From contig JAHJAA010000060.1 in NCBI GenBank assembly GCA_018814305.1, forward strand, positions 1 to 64,000: a stretch of DNA of 64,000 nt, given 5' to 3'. This DNA is from Pseudomonadota bacterium (GTDB lineage: Bacteria; Desulfobacterota; Desulfobulbia; Desulfobulbales; JAGXFP01). The position numbers and the translations under genes are program-made. Under the pieces are notes generated by a model. That model saw nothing but the letters and a program-made list of their open reading frames with translations, did not search any database and was not told the DNA's origin. This document shows positions 56,491 to 64,000 of this stretch, in pieces (within the stretch, counting starts at the first letter, position 1; each line of letters begins with the position of its first letter).

Positions 56491-57639
56491 ATGGGATCGT
56501 TCCCTTTCTTCTCAAATAAAAGAAGGCATTTTTCCCTGGTTACCGGCGGGGATGAAACCTTTCTCCTGGAAGTGATTCGGCACCCCGATCAATCACGACC
56601 GGGGGTTGAGGTATTGGCCGCCTCCCAAGGATCTCCGGATAATGAGATAACCCTGCACCGTCTCCTCACCTCGGTCTCCGGGACAAAGAGAACCGTGTCC
56701 GTGGCACTCCCTTTAACCATGTTTGAAATGCTCACTGTTACCATTCCGAACATGCCGGAAGAGGCGGTGGGGCGAGCCCTGCCTTATCACCTGGCCAAGA
56801 CCATCCAGAAACCGCTCCAGGATTTTATTTACGATTGGCAGGTAACCGGTAGCCACAAGGACTCCATGGAAATTACTGCCTACCTCTACTCCAGAGCCGC
56901 CTTCACCACGCTCCACGACGAACTTGCCAAAAAAAACATTGAGATCATTTCACTGGAACCGGACATCTATTCAGCGGTTGCCTTTCTGGACGTTATCGGC
57001 CGTTTGCAGACGGATAAAACCTGTCTCTGCTCTTTGATCTGGCCGAATTCATGTTCCCACGCCATTTATGAAAAGGGCCGCCTCAAGCTGGTCAGGAATG
57101 TATTACTCCGTCAACCGGACACCCCTTTTTCCGACCAGATAGAGACAGATGAAAATGAAACGGCCACACCTGAGACGAACACGACTTTCCAGGTGGCAGA
57201 ACCGCCAATCGACCAAAATGTCTCCCATCCACCATCACTGAACAATCTTGCTCCCGATCCCGGACATTCGATTCTTGACGACTTTGCCCTTTCGATCAGT
57301 GAATCTCCTGCTGAACCGGTTTTGGAAGCAGAGAGTCCAAAAATAGAACCTGGGGAATCTCATCCTCAAAAAAAAGCGGGCTCGGGTCATACCGGCTGGC
57401 AGGACTACATCACCGGCCTGGGGTTGGAGATCATCCGAACCAGGGATTATTACGCCTCAATCATGAAAGGATCCTCCATCGGCAACCTTTACGTCGGAGG
57501 CTGCAGCCCATTACTCCCGGAACTCACCACGGTGACCGCTTCGGCCATGTCCCTCTCACCCGAGGACCTTCTGGCAGAACCGTCATCCGGCTGCCCGGCG
57601 ATCCTTGAGGCCATCGCCATCGGTACAGGGATCAGATAA
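56491..57639 (+). CDS. MshI/PilM-like pilus assembly protein
   Basis: 382 residues. The N-terminal actin-like half has VTIPNMPEEAVGRALPYHLA and ISLEPDIYSAVAFLDVIGRL, like PilM/GspL/MshI. A Pro/Glu-rich insert (about 210-310) separates a C-terminal segment. It should bind the PilN-like partner at the cytoplasmic face. No Walker motif is seen. Confidence 0.78.
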   Translation: MGSFPFFSNKRRHFSLVTGGDETFLLEVIRHPDQSRPGVEVLAASQGSPDNEITLHRLLTSVSGTKRTVSVALPLTMFEMLTVTIPNMPEEAVGRALPYHLAKTIQKPLQDFIYDWQVTGSHKDSMEITAYLYSRAAFTTLHDELAKKNIEIISLEPDIYSAVAFLDVIGRLQTDKTCLCSLIWPNSCSHAIYEKGRLKLVRNVLLRQPDTPFSDQIETDENETATPETNTTFQVAEPPIDQNVSHPPSLNNLAPDPGHSILDDFALSISESPAEPVLEAESPKIEPGESHPQKKAGSGHTGWQDYITGLGLEIIRTRDYYASIMKGSSIGNLYVGGCSPLLPELTTVTASAMSLSPEDLLAEPSSGCPAILEAIAIGTGIR

Positions 57640-57640
57640 G

Positions 57641-58237
57641 ATGGCCCAATTCCAACGAATTAATCTGGTTCCCCGGAAACCTTTTTCCAATAAAGTTAGG
57701 AAGGTTACCCCCTTGATCCTGCTGATCCTCCTGGTTGCTCTCGCGGTGGGACTTTCCACTGAGCGGAAGCTGATCCAAGAAAGGATTACCTCCATCGACC
57801 TGGAGGTCGCCACAATCGACGCGAATCGTATCCAGAATTCGACCATCCTGGCCATGAAGCAAGCACTGGCCACCGAACTAGAGGACTTGGCCCGGCGGCG
57901 GCAGGACCTGGTCGAGTTGGTCGACAAAATTGAAGAGATCGGCCGCGGGAAACATCATTATTCGTTAATTATGAATGCAATTTCCGACAATCTACCCCCG
58001 ACCGTTCGATGCAACAGGATCACCATTAACGGCTGGTCAGGGGTAATTGAAGGAACCGCAGTCGACTATCGGTCATTGCCCCTTATGGTCAATCAATTAA
58101 AAATGGAAAGTGGGTTCCGAGATGTTCAGCTCCAAAATGTGGAGAAAAACCAGGATACGGTGGGAGGTCAAGTCGGGTTTACCATTACTTTCGAGTTGGC
58201 CCAGGACTTTATCTCCGATCACCCACAGATCCAATGA
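57641..58237 (+). CDS. PilN/MshJ-like pilus assembly protein
   Basis: 198 residues from ATG 57641, just after the previous stop. The short cytoplasmic N-terminus has QRINLVPRKPF, the INLLP-type motif that docks PilN into PilM. One membrane segment (PLILLILLVALAVGLS) follows, then a coiled coil and a small ferredoxin-like domain. Part of the alignment subcomplex. Confidence 0.85.
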   Translation: MAQFQRINLVPRKPFSNKVRKVTPLILLILLVALAVGLSTERKLIQERITSIDLEVATIDANRIQNSTILAMKQALATELEDLARRRQDLVELVDKIEEIGRGKHHYSLIMNAISDNLPPTVRCNRITINGWSGVIEGTAVDYRSLPLMVNQLKMESGFRDVQLQNVEKNQDTVGGQVGFTITFELAQDFISDHPQIQ

Positions 58238-58270
58238 AGAGCCAGAAGGAATGCGGCTGCTAAAACACCC

Positions 58271-58936
58271 ATGAACTTTGAAATCATCACCACCCTGACC
58301 AAACAGCTCCGGACCTTACGGTTCGCCCTGCGTAACGACCGGCAGGCCATGCTCCAGTTCCGTTTATTACTGATGGGACTGTTGACCTGTGTGGCCTTCT
58401 ACTATGCCGGCTATACAATCCTGATTGAACCCGGTCAACATAAGCTATCCCAACGAAAAACCCAACTTCATGAATTGCAAAACCTCGGCATCCGTCCCAC
58501 CTCCCCGGAAGAGGCCCTACACGTGAGCCAAATGAAGAGCCGAAAGGAGAGGCTGGTTGAAGAAATCGCCGTTCTAACCTTCCGGAGGAAAATGCTGTTG
58601 GAACAGGGTCGATCCCAGGGGAACCCGGAAAGATTCCAGAAGATCATCTTTACCATGAACGAAAACGCCCCGGTCGATATGGAAAATATTCTTTCCCGAA
58701 TGAGTATCGCTGAAAAAAGATCGACAGACCTCTACCAGGAGTATCCAGCAAGCCTTGAGGGACAAGGGAAATATCATGATTTCATCAGTTACCTTCGTTA
58801 TATTGAAAAAACCCCTGAAATCAGTGCGATTGACAATCTTACCCTGGACAGAATAGAACCTGGACAGAATATTCATCCCGGAAGTGTTTCATTTTCGCTC
58901 AAAGTCAGTAGAATCTTGCTTCAGGAGACACCATGA
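58271..58936 (+). CDS. PilO-like pilus assembly protein
   Basis: 221 residues. One membrane segment (LLMGLLTCVAFYYAGYTIL), then a coiled coil and a periplasmic domain (KYHDFISYLRYIEKTPEISA), which is the PilO pattern. It pairs with the PilN-like protein. Overlaps the next gene by four bases (ATGA). Confidence 0.82.
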   Translation: MNFEIITTLTKQLRTLRFALRNDRQAMLQFRLLLMGLLTCVAFYYAGYTILIEPGQHKLSQRKTQLHELQNLGIRPTSPEEALHVSQMKSRKERLVEEIAVLTFRRKMLLEQGRSQGNPERFQKIIFTMNENAPVDMENILSRMSIAEKRSTDLYQEYPASLEGQGKYHDFISYLRYIEKTPEISAIDNLTLDRIEPGQNIHPGSVSFSLKVSRILLQETP

Positions 58937-59421
58937 CCGGATCTCTTCAGGGACGACCAACCGTTTTGATTCTTCTTGTTTTACTCACCACCGGGATCAT
59001 TACCTTGATGGGAAACCATCGGGAATCTTCGGCAGCCGATGCGCAACAGATGAAGATCCTTCGGAGCGCTCGACCGGACACCGAGCCAATCCGCCCGACC
59101 CAAACCGAGGAAACCGAAATCATGTCCCCCAGGGATCCCTTCAACTGGCCTCCCGATGAGATCGCCAGAAGGGAGCAGGGTTCCGCTGAATCGATCGAAT
59201 CATTCTGGCAGACCTTTACCTTGAACGGCATCCTCTGGACCGAGCGACTGCCCGTTGCCGTAATCAATAACCGGGAGCTTCACCTGGGTGATTCCCTCAA
59301 CGGCGCCGTCATTCAGGAAATCACCCCCGATACGGTGATCTTGGCAACCCCAGGTTCGGTTAAGATCTTCCGGTTCCCGACACCAGCCCTTCAGTTAAAC
59401 AATAGCCTTGAGGCAAAATGA
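58933..59421 (+). CDS. PilP/MshK-like protein
   Basis: 162 residues. N-terminal membrane segment or signal (VLILLVLLTTGIITLMG), a polar linker, and a small beta-sandwich (FTLNGILWTERLPVAVINNR) as in PilP and GspC HR domains, which bind the secretin. Four-base overlap with the secretin gene. Confidence 0.78.
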   Translation: MTGSLQGRPTVLILLVLLTTGIITLMGNHRESSAADAQQMKILRSARPDTEPIRPTQTEETEIMSPRDPFNWPPDEIARREQGSAESIESFWQTFTLNGILWTERLPVAVINNRELHLGDSLNGAVIQEITPDTVILATPGSVKIFRFPTPALQLNNSLEAK

Positions 59422-60773
59422 TGCTGATCCCCACGAAGTCATTGCAATGGCCTCCCCTCAGGCCTTTAAAATTGATGGCCTTCATGCTGTTTTTTATGGG
59501 TTTGCTCTTTCCCCTCAGAGCCTCGGTGGTGGGGGCGGAGCTCCTTGATCATTTGAAAACAGAGCAGGCTTCGATCAAGGGTAAGGATCTGGATGTGGCA
59601 ACGCTCCTGGCCGCCATTGGTCGACAGTCCGGGGTGAATATCTACATTGACGATACGATCAAAGATACCATCTCCATAAATATGGACGGCCTTTCCCTCT
59701 ACGAACTCTTCCAGGTAATTCTGGATGTAAAAAAACTCCACGCCATGGAAAAAAACGGGTTCCTTTTTATCCAGCGAGAAGAAACCTATCGCAAGGAAAA
59801 CAATGATCAGGTCAGCAGAAGAATCTGCAGCCGCTACGGCAACGTCGGCCTCTATCTGGATAAACTGAGACCCCTGCTCGGTCCCGGGGGAAGCATGACC
59901 GTTACCAACCGGGGTAATTGCCTCCTGGTCACCGACCTCACCACCAAGATCAACACCATCGAAGAGGTCCTCTCAGAACTCGACCAACCTGCCCCCCAAG
60001 TCCACATTGAGGCCCGAATCGTCACCATCTCCCAGGAGGCGAAACGACGCCTCGGGATCAAATGGGGGTATGATAATCTTGATGCCCGTAATCCGATGAG
60101 CTCCAACGGTGATCTTTCAGCGTTGAACAGCAGTGCCAATCTTGCCATCGGCTTCATTCGCAATAACATGAACCTGTCGGTGGACCTCCAGGCCCTGCAA
60201 CAGGATGACATGCTCAAAATTCTGTCCTCACCGCAGATTCTGGTGCTGGACGGTCAGCAGGCCGAGATCAAACAGGGTAAAGAAGTTCCCTATGTCACCC
60301 AGACCGCCGACACTATCAGCACTTCGTTCCGTGAAGCCAATCTAAGCCTCAAGGTTACCCCCCAGGTCATGCAGGATAACTATATCACCTTGAATGTGGT
60401 GGTAACCAATGACAGTGTCGACCAGAACTCAGTGAACGGTGGAGAGCCATTGATCAACAAGCAGTCCATAACCACCAGCCTCTTTCTGGAGGATAAAGTC
60501 ACCGTGGTCATCGGTGGTATCCTTCTGGAAACCGCCGACAACTCCGACGGCAGGGTGCCGATCATGTCCAATCTGCCTCTTCTGGGAGGGCTTTTCAAAA
60601 ACACCGATCGCTCCAAGGGTCGCCAGGAGTTACTGGTTTTCATTACTCCGAAGATCGTCCGCATGGATCCGGCCGGGATAGCAACTGAAAAAAACACTGC
60701 TGAGGCTGATCCATCAATTACCATTGCAGCGGATCCTGTTCCCTTAAATCAAACAACAATCCGGGAACCATGA
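59418..60773 (+). CDS. mshL: Type IV pilus secretin (MshL/PilQ-like)
   Basis: 451 residues. Signal peptide (LKLMAFMLFFMGLLFPLRAS), an N0/STN domain (KGKDLDVATLLAAIGRQSGV), an N1-type domain, and the secretin core with VHIEARIVTISQEAKRRLG, EVPYVTQ, LEDKVTVVIGGILLET and LPLLGGLFKNTDRSKGRQEL. It forms the outer-membrane gate of the pilus. Shorter than PilQ because AMIN domains are absent. Four-base overlap with the next gene. Confidence 0.92.
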   Translation: MMLIPTKSLQWPPLRPLKLMAFMLFFMGLLFPLRASVVGAELLDHLKTEQASIKGKDLDVATLLAAIGRQSGVNIYIDDTIKDTISINMDGLSLYELFQVILDVKKLHAMEKNGFLFIQREETYRKENNDQVSRRICSRYGNVGLYLDKLRPLLGPGGSMTVTNRGNCLLVTDLTTKINTIEEVLSELDQPAPQVHIEARIVTISQEAKRRLGIKWGYDNLDARNPMSSNGDLSALNSSANLAIGFIRNNMNLSVDLQALQQDDMLKILSSPQILVLDGQQAEIKQGKEVPYVTQTADTISTSFREANLSLKVTPQVMQDNYITLNVVVTNDSVDQNSVNGGEPLINKQSITTSLFLEDKVTVVIGGILLETADNSDGRVPIMSNLPLLGGLFKNTDRSKGRQELLVFITPKIVRMDPAGIATEKNTAEADPSITIAADPVPLNQTTIREP

Positions 60774-61708
60774 ACCATCTCGCCTTTTTCGCATTCTCGG
60801 ATAATCCGTTTCGGATGACTCCGGACCGAGATTTCTTCTACGCCTCGCGGAATCACAGTTCGCTGGCCGAAGCGATCAAGTTCGGCCTGGATCAAGGAGA
60901 AGGTTTTATCATTGCTTTAGGCGAGGTCGGGACCGGTAAAACCCTGTTGCTCCGAATGATCATGACCGAGCTGGACGACCGTTATGCCACCTGCCTGCTG
61001 GTTTCACCCCAACTGACTCCAAGGCAATTACTGCTGGCGATCCTGGCCGACATAGCTTCAGAGGCTAAATCCCTGAACCGCATGAGTCTTGACGGGCTGC
61101 TCAGGGTCTTAAACGATGAACTTTTCAAACTGGCCAAGAAAAACAAACGACTGTTAATCATTATCGATGAGGCCCAGAATCTCCCTGATCAGAGCCTTGA
61201 ACAGTTGCGACTGCTCTCCAATTTTGAATCGGACAAACAGAAATGGCTGCAGATCCTCCTGGTGGGCCAGCCGGAGTTGAAAGACAAATTGCTCGGCAAC
61301 CACCTCCGCCAGCTTTTACAACGGGTCTCCATCATGGAAACGCTGCATCCCCTCTCGGAAAAGGAGGTCACGGCCTATGTCCATTTCCGGCTGAACCGAG
61401 CCGGGCGGGGTGATCTGCGTCTTGACCGCAAGAGTTGCCGGTTTCTCTGGCGCACAACCGGCGGCGTTCCCCGTCTGATCAATAAAATAATGGGCCGGGT
61501 CCTGCTCATTGCTTATGCCCGGCAACAGGGAATTGACCATGGAGTTATTCGAGAAGCGGCTGCATCACTTCACCTTATCGGCCCCCCCTTGACTGCTCTC
61601 CGTCATGGAATATCCCGTTTGTTTTGGCCCCTTACCGCCGTTCTGATCCTCGCCATTGTTATTTTCTTTATTTCCAGTGTTCCCGAAACGGTGGCCCGTT
61701 TATGGTAA
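60770..61708 (+). CDS. mshM: ATPase of MshM/ExeA type
   Basis: 312 residues. Walker A GEVGTGKTLLLRM, Walker B LLIIIDEAQNL, and the sensor region LLSNFESDKQKWLQILLVGQ. A C-terminal membrane segment (LFWPLTAVLILAIVIFFISS) ends the protein. ExeA-type ATPases help build the secretin through peptidoglycan; no peptidoglycan-binding domain is seen here. ATGA overlap with the secretin. Confidence 0.88.
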   Translation: MNHLAFFAFSDNPFRMTPDRDFFYASRNHSSLAEAIKFGLDQGEGFIIALGEVGTGKTLLLRMIMTELDDRYATCLLVSPQLTPRQLLLAILADIASEAKSLNRMSLDGLLRVLNDELFKLAKKNKRLLIIIDEAQNLPDQSLEQLRLLSNFESDKQKWLQILLVGQPELKDKLLGNHLRQLLQRVSIMETLHPLSEKEVTAYVHFRLNRAGRGDLRLDRKSCRFLWRTTGGVPRLINKIMGRVLLIAYARQQGIDHGVIREAAASLHLIGPPLTALRHGISRLFWPLTAVLILAIVIFFISSVPETVARLW

Positions 61709-63339
61709 ATCCAAAAACAAAAAAAATGTTCGGCGATATCCTGGTCGAAGGTGGCCTGATTACCCCCACCCAACTGCACCAGGCCCTGGCCTACGCCCGT
61801 GAGCGTGAAATCAAGCTGGGCATGGCCCTGCAGGAGCTGGGATTCGTCAATGAACTTGCGGTGGCGAAGACCCTGGCCACCCAGTTGGCCATGCCCTTTC
61901 TCGATCTTGAAAAAATCGTTATTGATGCCGAAATAGTTATTCTCGTTCCGGAACTCACCGCCCGCAAGTACAAGGTCCTGGCCATCGGCCGTAAACCTGG
62001 GGAAATGCTGGTGGCCTTTGCCGATCCACTAAATATCTTTGCCGTGGATGAAATAACCAGAATTCTCCAGAGCAAAGTGGTCATCTGTGTTGCCGTTGAA
62101 TCCAGGATATCTGCGGCCATTGACAGAATCTATACCTCCTCGGAACGTCAGGCCCCACTTGAAGGAAGCGCCGAAGAATCACTGGCCGTCTCAGCGGTAA
62201 ACGACCTGCTCCTCCAGGCAGTTCGGCAAGAGGCCAGCGACATCCACCTGGAACCCACGGAACTAGGGCTACGGGCTCGTTTCCGGGTTGACGGGATCAT
62301 GAGACTGATCAAGGAGTTCCCCCAAGATCTCCAACCAAGCATCGTCTCACGGATCAAGGTCATGTCCCAACTCGATATCGGCGAAAAACGTAAACCCCAG
62401 GATGGCCGTTTCGAGGCGCCGGTTTCAGGCAAGAGCTTTGATGTCAGAGTCTCAACCCTGCCCACCAATTACGGTGAAAAGATCGTCATGCGGCTCCTCG
62501 ACAAGTCCAAAGTCAAGATCGAACTGACCGAACTCGGCCTGACCCCGGAACAACAAACCATTTTTGAAAAGCACCTTGCCTATCCCCACGAAATCATCCT
62601 GGTCACCGGCCCGACCGGCAGCGGCAAAACCACCACCCTCTATGCTGCCCTGAACCGAATCAACTCCATCCAGAAAAACATTATCACAGTGGAAGACCCT
62701 ATTGAGTACGAGCTGGCCGGGGTCAACCAGGTCCAGGTAAATCCCAAGGCCCAGCTCTCTTTTGCCTCGGCCCTGCGCTCCATCCTCCGCCAGGATCCAG
62801 ATATCATCATGATCGGTGAAATCCGCGATGTGGAAACCGCCGAAATTGCAATCCAGGCGGCCCTGACCGGCCATCTGGTTTTATCGACCCTGCATACCAA
62901 CGATGCCTGTGGGGCCATCAGCCGTCTGATCGATATGTCGATCCCGCCCTTTCTCATCGCCTCGGCCTTGGGAACGGTCATCGCCCAACGGCTGGTAAGG
63001 GTGCTTTGTACGGATTGCCGGGAGTCGTTTAATCCACCGGCCAAAGTCCAGGAAGACCTGGGCTTGGAATATTCGGAACAACTGATCCTGCATCGGAGCA
63101 AGGGCTGTCCTAAATGTGACAACAGCGGTTATAAAGGAAGGATCGCCATTTACGAAATCCTGCCAATCACCAATGCGATCCAGGCATTGATCATGGTCAA
63201 GGCCTCATCCCATGAGCTCTTCCGTCAAGCGATTAAAGAAGGATTCACCTCACTGCATACTTCCGGGATCGAGAAACTATTGGCAGGGGTGACCTCCATC
63301 GATGAGGTGATGCGGGTTACCATGGACGCCAGGGAGTAA
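61702..63339 (+). CDS. mshE: Pilus assembly ATPase (MshE/PilB/GspE family)
   Basis: 545 residues from ATG 61702, overlapping the ATPase gene before it by seven bases. N-terminal MshEN-type repeat (FGDILVEGGLITPTQLHQAL) as in cyclic-di-GMP-binding MshE, then Walker A GPTGSGKTTTLYAALN, Walker B GEIRDVETAEIA, His box LSTLHTNDA and the zinc tetra-Cys CTDC and CPKC. It powers pilus extension. Cyclic-di-GMP control is inference from the N-terminal type. Confidence 0.94.
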   Translation: MVNPKTKKMFGDILVEGGLITPTQLHQALAYAREREIKLGMALQELGFVNELAVAKTLATQLAMPFLDLEKIVIDAEIVILVPELTARKYKVLAIGRKPGEMLVAFADPLNIFAVDEITRILQSKVVICVAVESRISAAIDRIYTSSERQAPLEGSAEESLAVSAVNDLLLQAVRQEASDIHLEPTELGLRARFRVDGIMRLIKEFPQDLQPSIVSRIKVMSQLDIGEKRKPQDGRFEAPVSGKSFDVRVSTLPTNYGEKIVMRLLDKSKVKIELTELGLTPEQQTIFEKHLAYPHEIILVTGPTGSGKTTTLYAALNRINSIQKNIITVEDPIEYELAGVNQVQVNPKAQLSFASALRSILRQDPDIIMIGEIRDVETAEIAIQAALTGHLVLSTLHTNDACGAISRLIDMSIPPFLIASALGTVIAQRLVRVLCTDCRESFNPPAKVQEDLGLEYSEQLILHRSKGCPKCDNSGYKGRIAIYEILPITNAIQALIMVKASSHELFRQAIKEGFTSLHTSGIEKLLAGVTSIDEVMRVTMDARE

Positions 63340-63344
63340 AGGAA

Positions 63345-63370
63345 TGTGTGGGGTGAGGAGTGAGGAGGAA
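63345..63370. repeat. Short GTGAGG repeat between the assembly ATPase and platform genes
   Basis: GTGTGGGGTGAGGAGTGAGG, the same core as the repeat at 9023-9092, inside a gap of 79 bases. Confidence 0.6.
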
Positions 63371-63418
63371 TAAGTTTCTTACAGATATTTTAACTGATTT
63401 TGGATGCGGGAGAAATGC

Positions 63419-64000
63419 ATGGCGGAATTCCGTTATGAGGCCATAGATCACAAAGGGAAAATCACCACCGGCCGATTCTGCGCTGAGTTGATTTCCGAAG
63501 TGGAGAGTTGGCTGACAGCCAAAGGCCTTTCCCCGTTGAATATCGAGGCGTCCACCGGTACCGACGACGTTGACACCGATAGAAACCAAAGCGGACCAAC
63601 CATCATGGAGCGGGTCCGCGGGGTAACCCTTGATGATCGGATCCTTCTTTGCCGCCAGGTGGCGACCATGCTTAAGGCCGGGGTCACCATCCTCCGGACC
63701 CTGCGCATTATGGCGGAACAGGTCAGCAATACCGTTCTTCGTCAGATCCTCACCGAAACATCGGCTGCCATCGAGTCCGGCTCCGGCTTGAGTGACGCTC
63801 TGGCAAGCTATCCCGCGGTATTTAATCAACTCTTTATCAATGTCATCCAGGTCGGCGAGGAGTCAGGTTCGTTGGACCGATCTTTTGACTACCTGGCGAC
63901 CCTCTTTGAAAACGAAAAGGACATCAAAGAACGAATCAAGGCCGCGACCCGCTATCCCAAGATCGTGATCAGTGCAATATTTATTGCTATCTTCATCCTG
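63419..64000 (+). CDS. mshG: Pilus platform protein (MshG/PilC/GspF family), partial
   Basis: 194 codons are in the window, and the frame runs off the right edge. ATG 63419 has ribosome site GGGAG. The start MAEFRYEAIDHKGKITTGRF is typical, and the first GspF domain follows: LCRQVATMLKAGVTILRTLR, AIESGSGLSDALASYPAVF and VIQVGEESGSLD, then the first membrane segment at the edge (VISAIFIAIFIL). It is the inner-membrane base on which the ATPase acts. Confidence 0.93.
   Translation, partial: MAEFRYEAIDHKGKITTGRFCAELISEVESWLTAKGLSPLNIEASTGTDDVDTDRNQSGPTIMERVRGVTLDDRILLCRQVATMLKAGVTILRTLRIMAEQVSNTVLRQILTETSAAIESGSGLSDALASYPAVFNQLFINVIQVGEESGSLDRSFDYLATLFENEKDIKERIKAATRYPKIVISAIFIAIFIL

Noticed and set aside
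48182..64000. Type II secretion system
   Set aside because: PilM/N/O/P-like set, MshQ, MshM and a MshEN-type ATPase fit an MSHA pilus; no GspC/GspD pair with GspG order.

Overview
The window looks like a chromosomal segment of a Gram-negative, anaerobic, cytochrome-rich bacterium, most likely a member of the Desulfobacterota (classical Deltaproteobacteria); I cannot fix the genus. The case rests on several genes together: exported c-type cytochrome motifs, a manganese-dependent (DHH-type) pyrophosphatase, an FmdE-type zinc-ribbon protein next to a MoeA-like protein, the gene order rpsF-rpsR-DUF2232-rplI, an LptE-like outer-membrane assembly protein, an AP2-domain protein, an in-frame UGA that reads as selenocysteine, and many stand-alone response regulators. 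Most genes are ordinary housekeeping genes in short operons on both strands. I found no tRNA, rRNA, CRISPR array, intact insertion sequence or prophage.

Layout. 0-4.2 kb: edge of an exported cytochrome, then a minus-strand two-component set (two response regulators and a CHASE4-type membrane histidine kinase). 4.4-6.0 kb: FmdE/MoeA-like pair. 6.0-8.2 kb: exported polysaccharide deacetylase overlapping a Bax-like glucosaminidase. 8.4-9.0 kb: secreted cyclophilin ending inside a GTGAGG-rich repeat. 9.2-13.0 kb: compact ParE/ParC-like topoisomerase pair. 13.3-15.9 kb: oligoendopeptidase F and NadC. 16-17.8 kb: single receiver and receiver-kinase hybrid. 17.9-20.6 kb: PP-loop ATPase and RecN. 21-24 kb: M48 metalloprotease with TPRs and an HDOD-GAF protein. 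24.4-28.6 kb: FHA protein, Ser/Thr kinase with TPR and beta-propeller, and PP2C phosphatase, a complete phospho-signalling trio. 29-30.4 kb: M23 endopeptidase with bactofilin. 30.7-34.6 kb: RarA, a selenoprotein-cytochrome fusion, and the Mn pyrophosphatase. 35-36.2 kb: receiver and AP2-domain protein beside an AT-rich gap. 37-47 kb: mazG, the S6/S18/L9 operon, dnaB, leuS, lptE and tkt. 47.1-48.1 kb: a dus gene.

48.1-64 kb (open at the right edge) is one co-directional MSHA-type IV pilus locus. A sigma70-like promoter is followed by a 1521-residue MshQ-like surface protein, four minor prepilin-like proteins, a separately spaced likely major pilin, a TPR protein, the inner-membrane PilM/N/O/P-like set, secretin, MshM-type ATPase, assembly ATPase and platform protein. 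The adhesin and pilins therefore come before the machine genes.

The strongest unusual signal is at 32.05-33.59 kb. A gene that ordinary ORF calling splits at an in-frame TGA is best read as one selenoprotein. A Sec codon falls in a Cys-Gly-Sec motif of a UshA-like domain fused to a four-haem cytochrome domain, and a 6-bp hairpin with a GGUCU loop sits 18 nt downstream of the UGA, the geometry of the E. coli fdhF SECIS as I remember it. Secondary points are two long C-tracts inside the pilus TPR gene, the FmdE/MoeA pair, and the three-fold repeated architecture of the MshQ-like protein.
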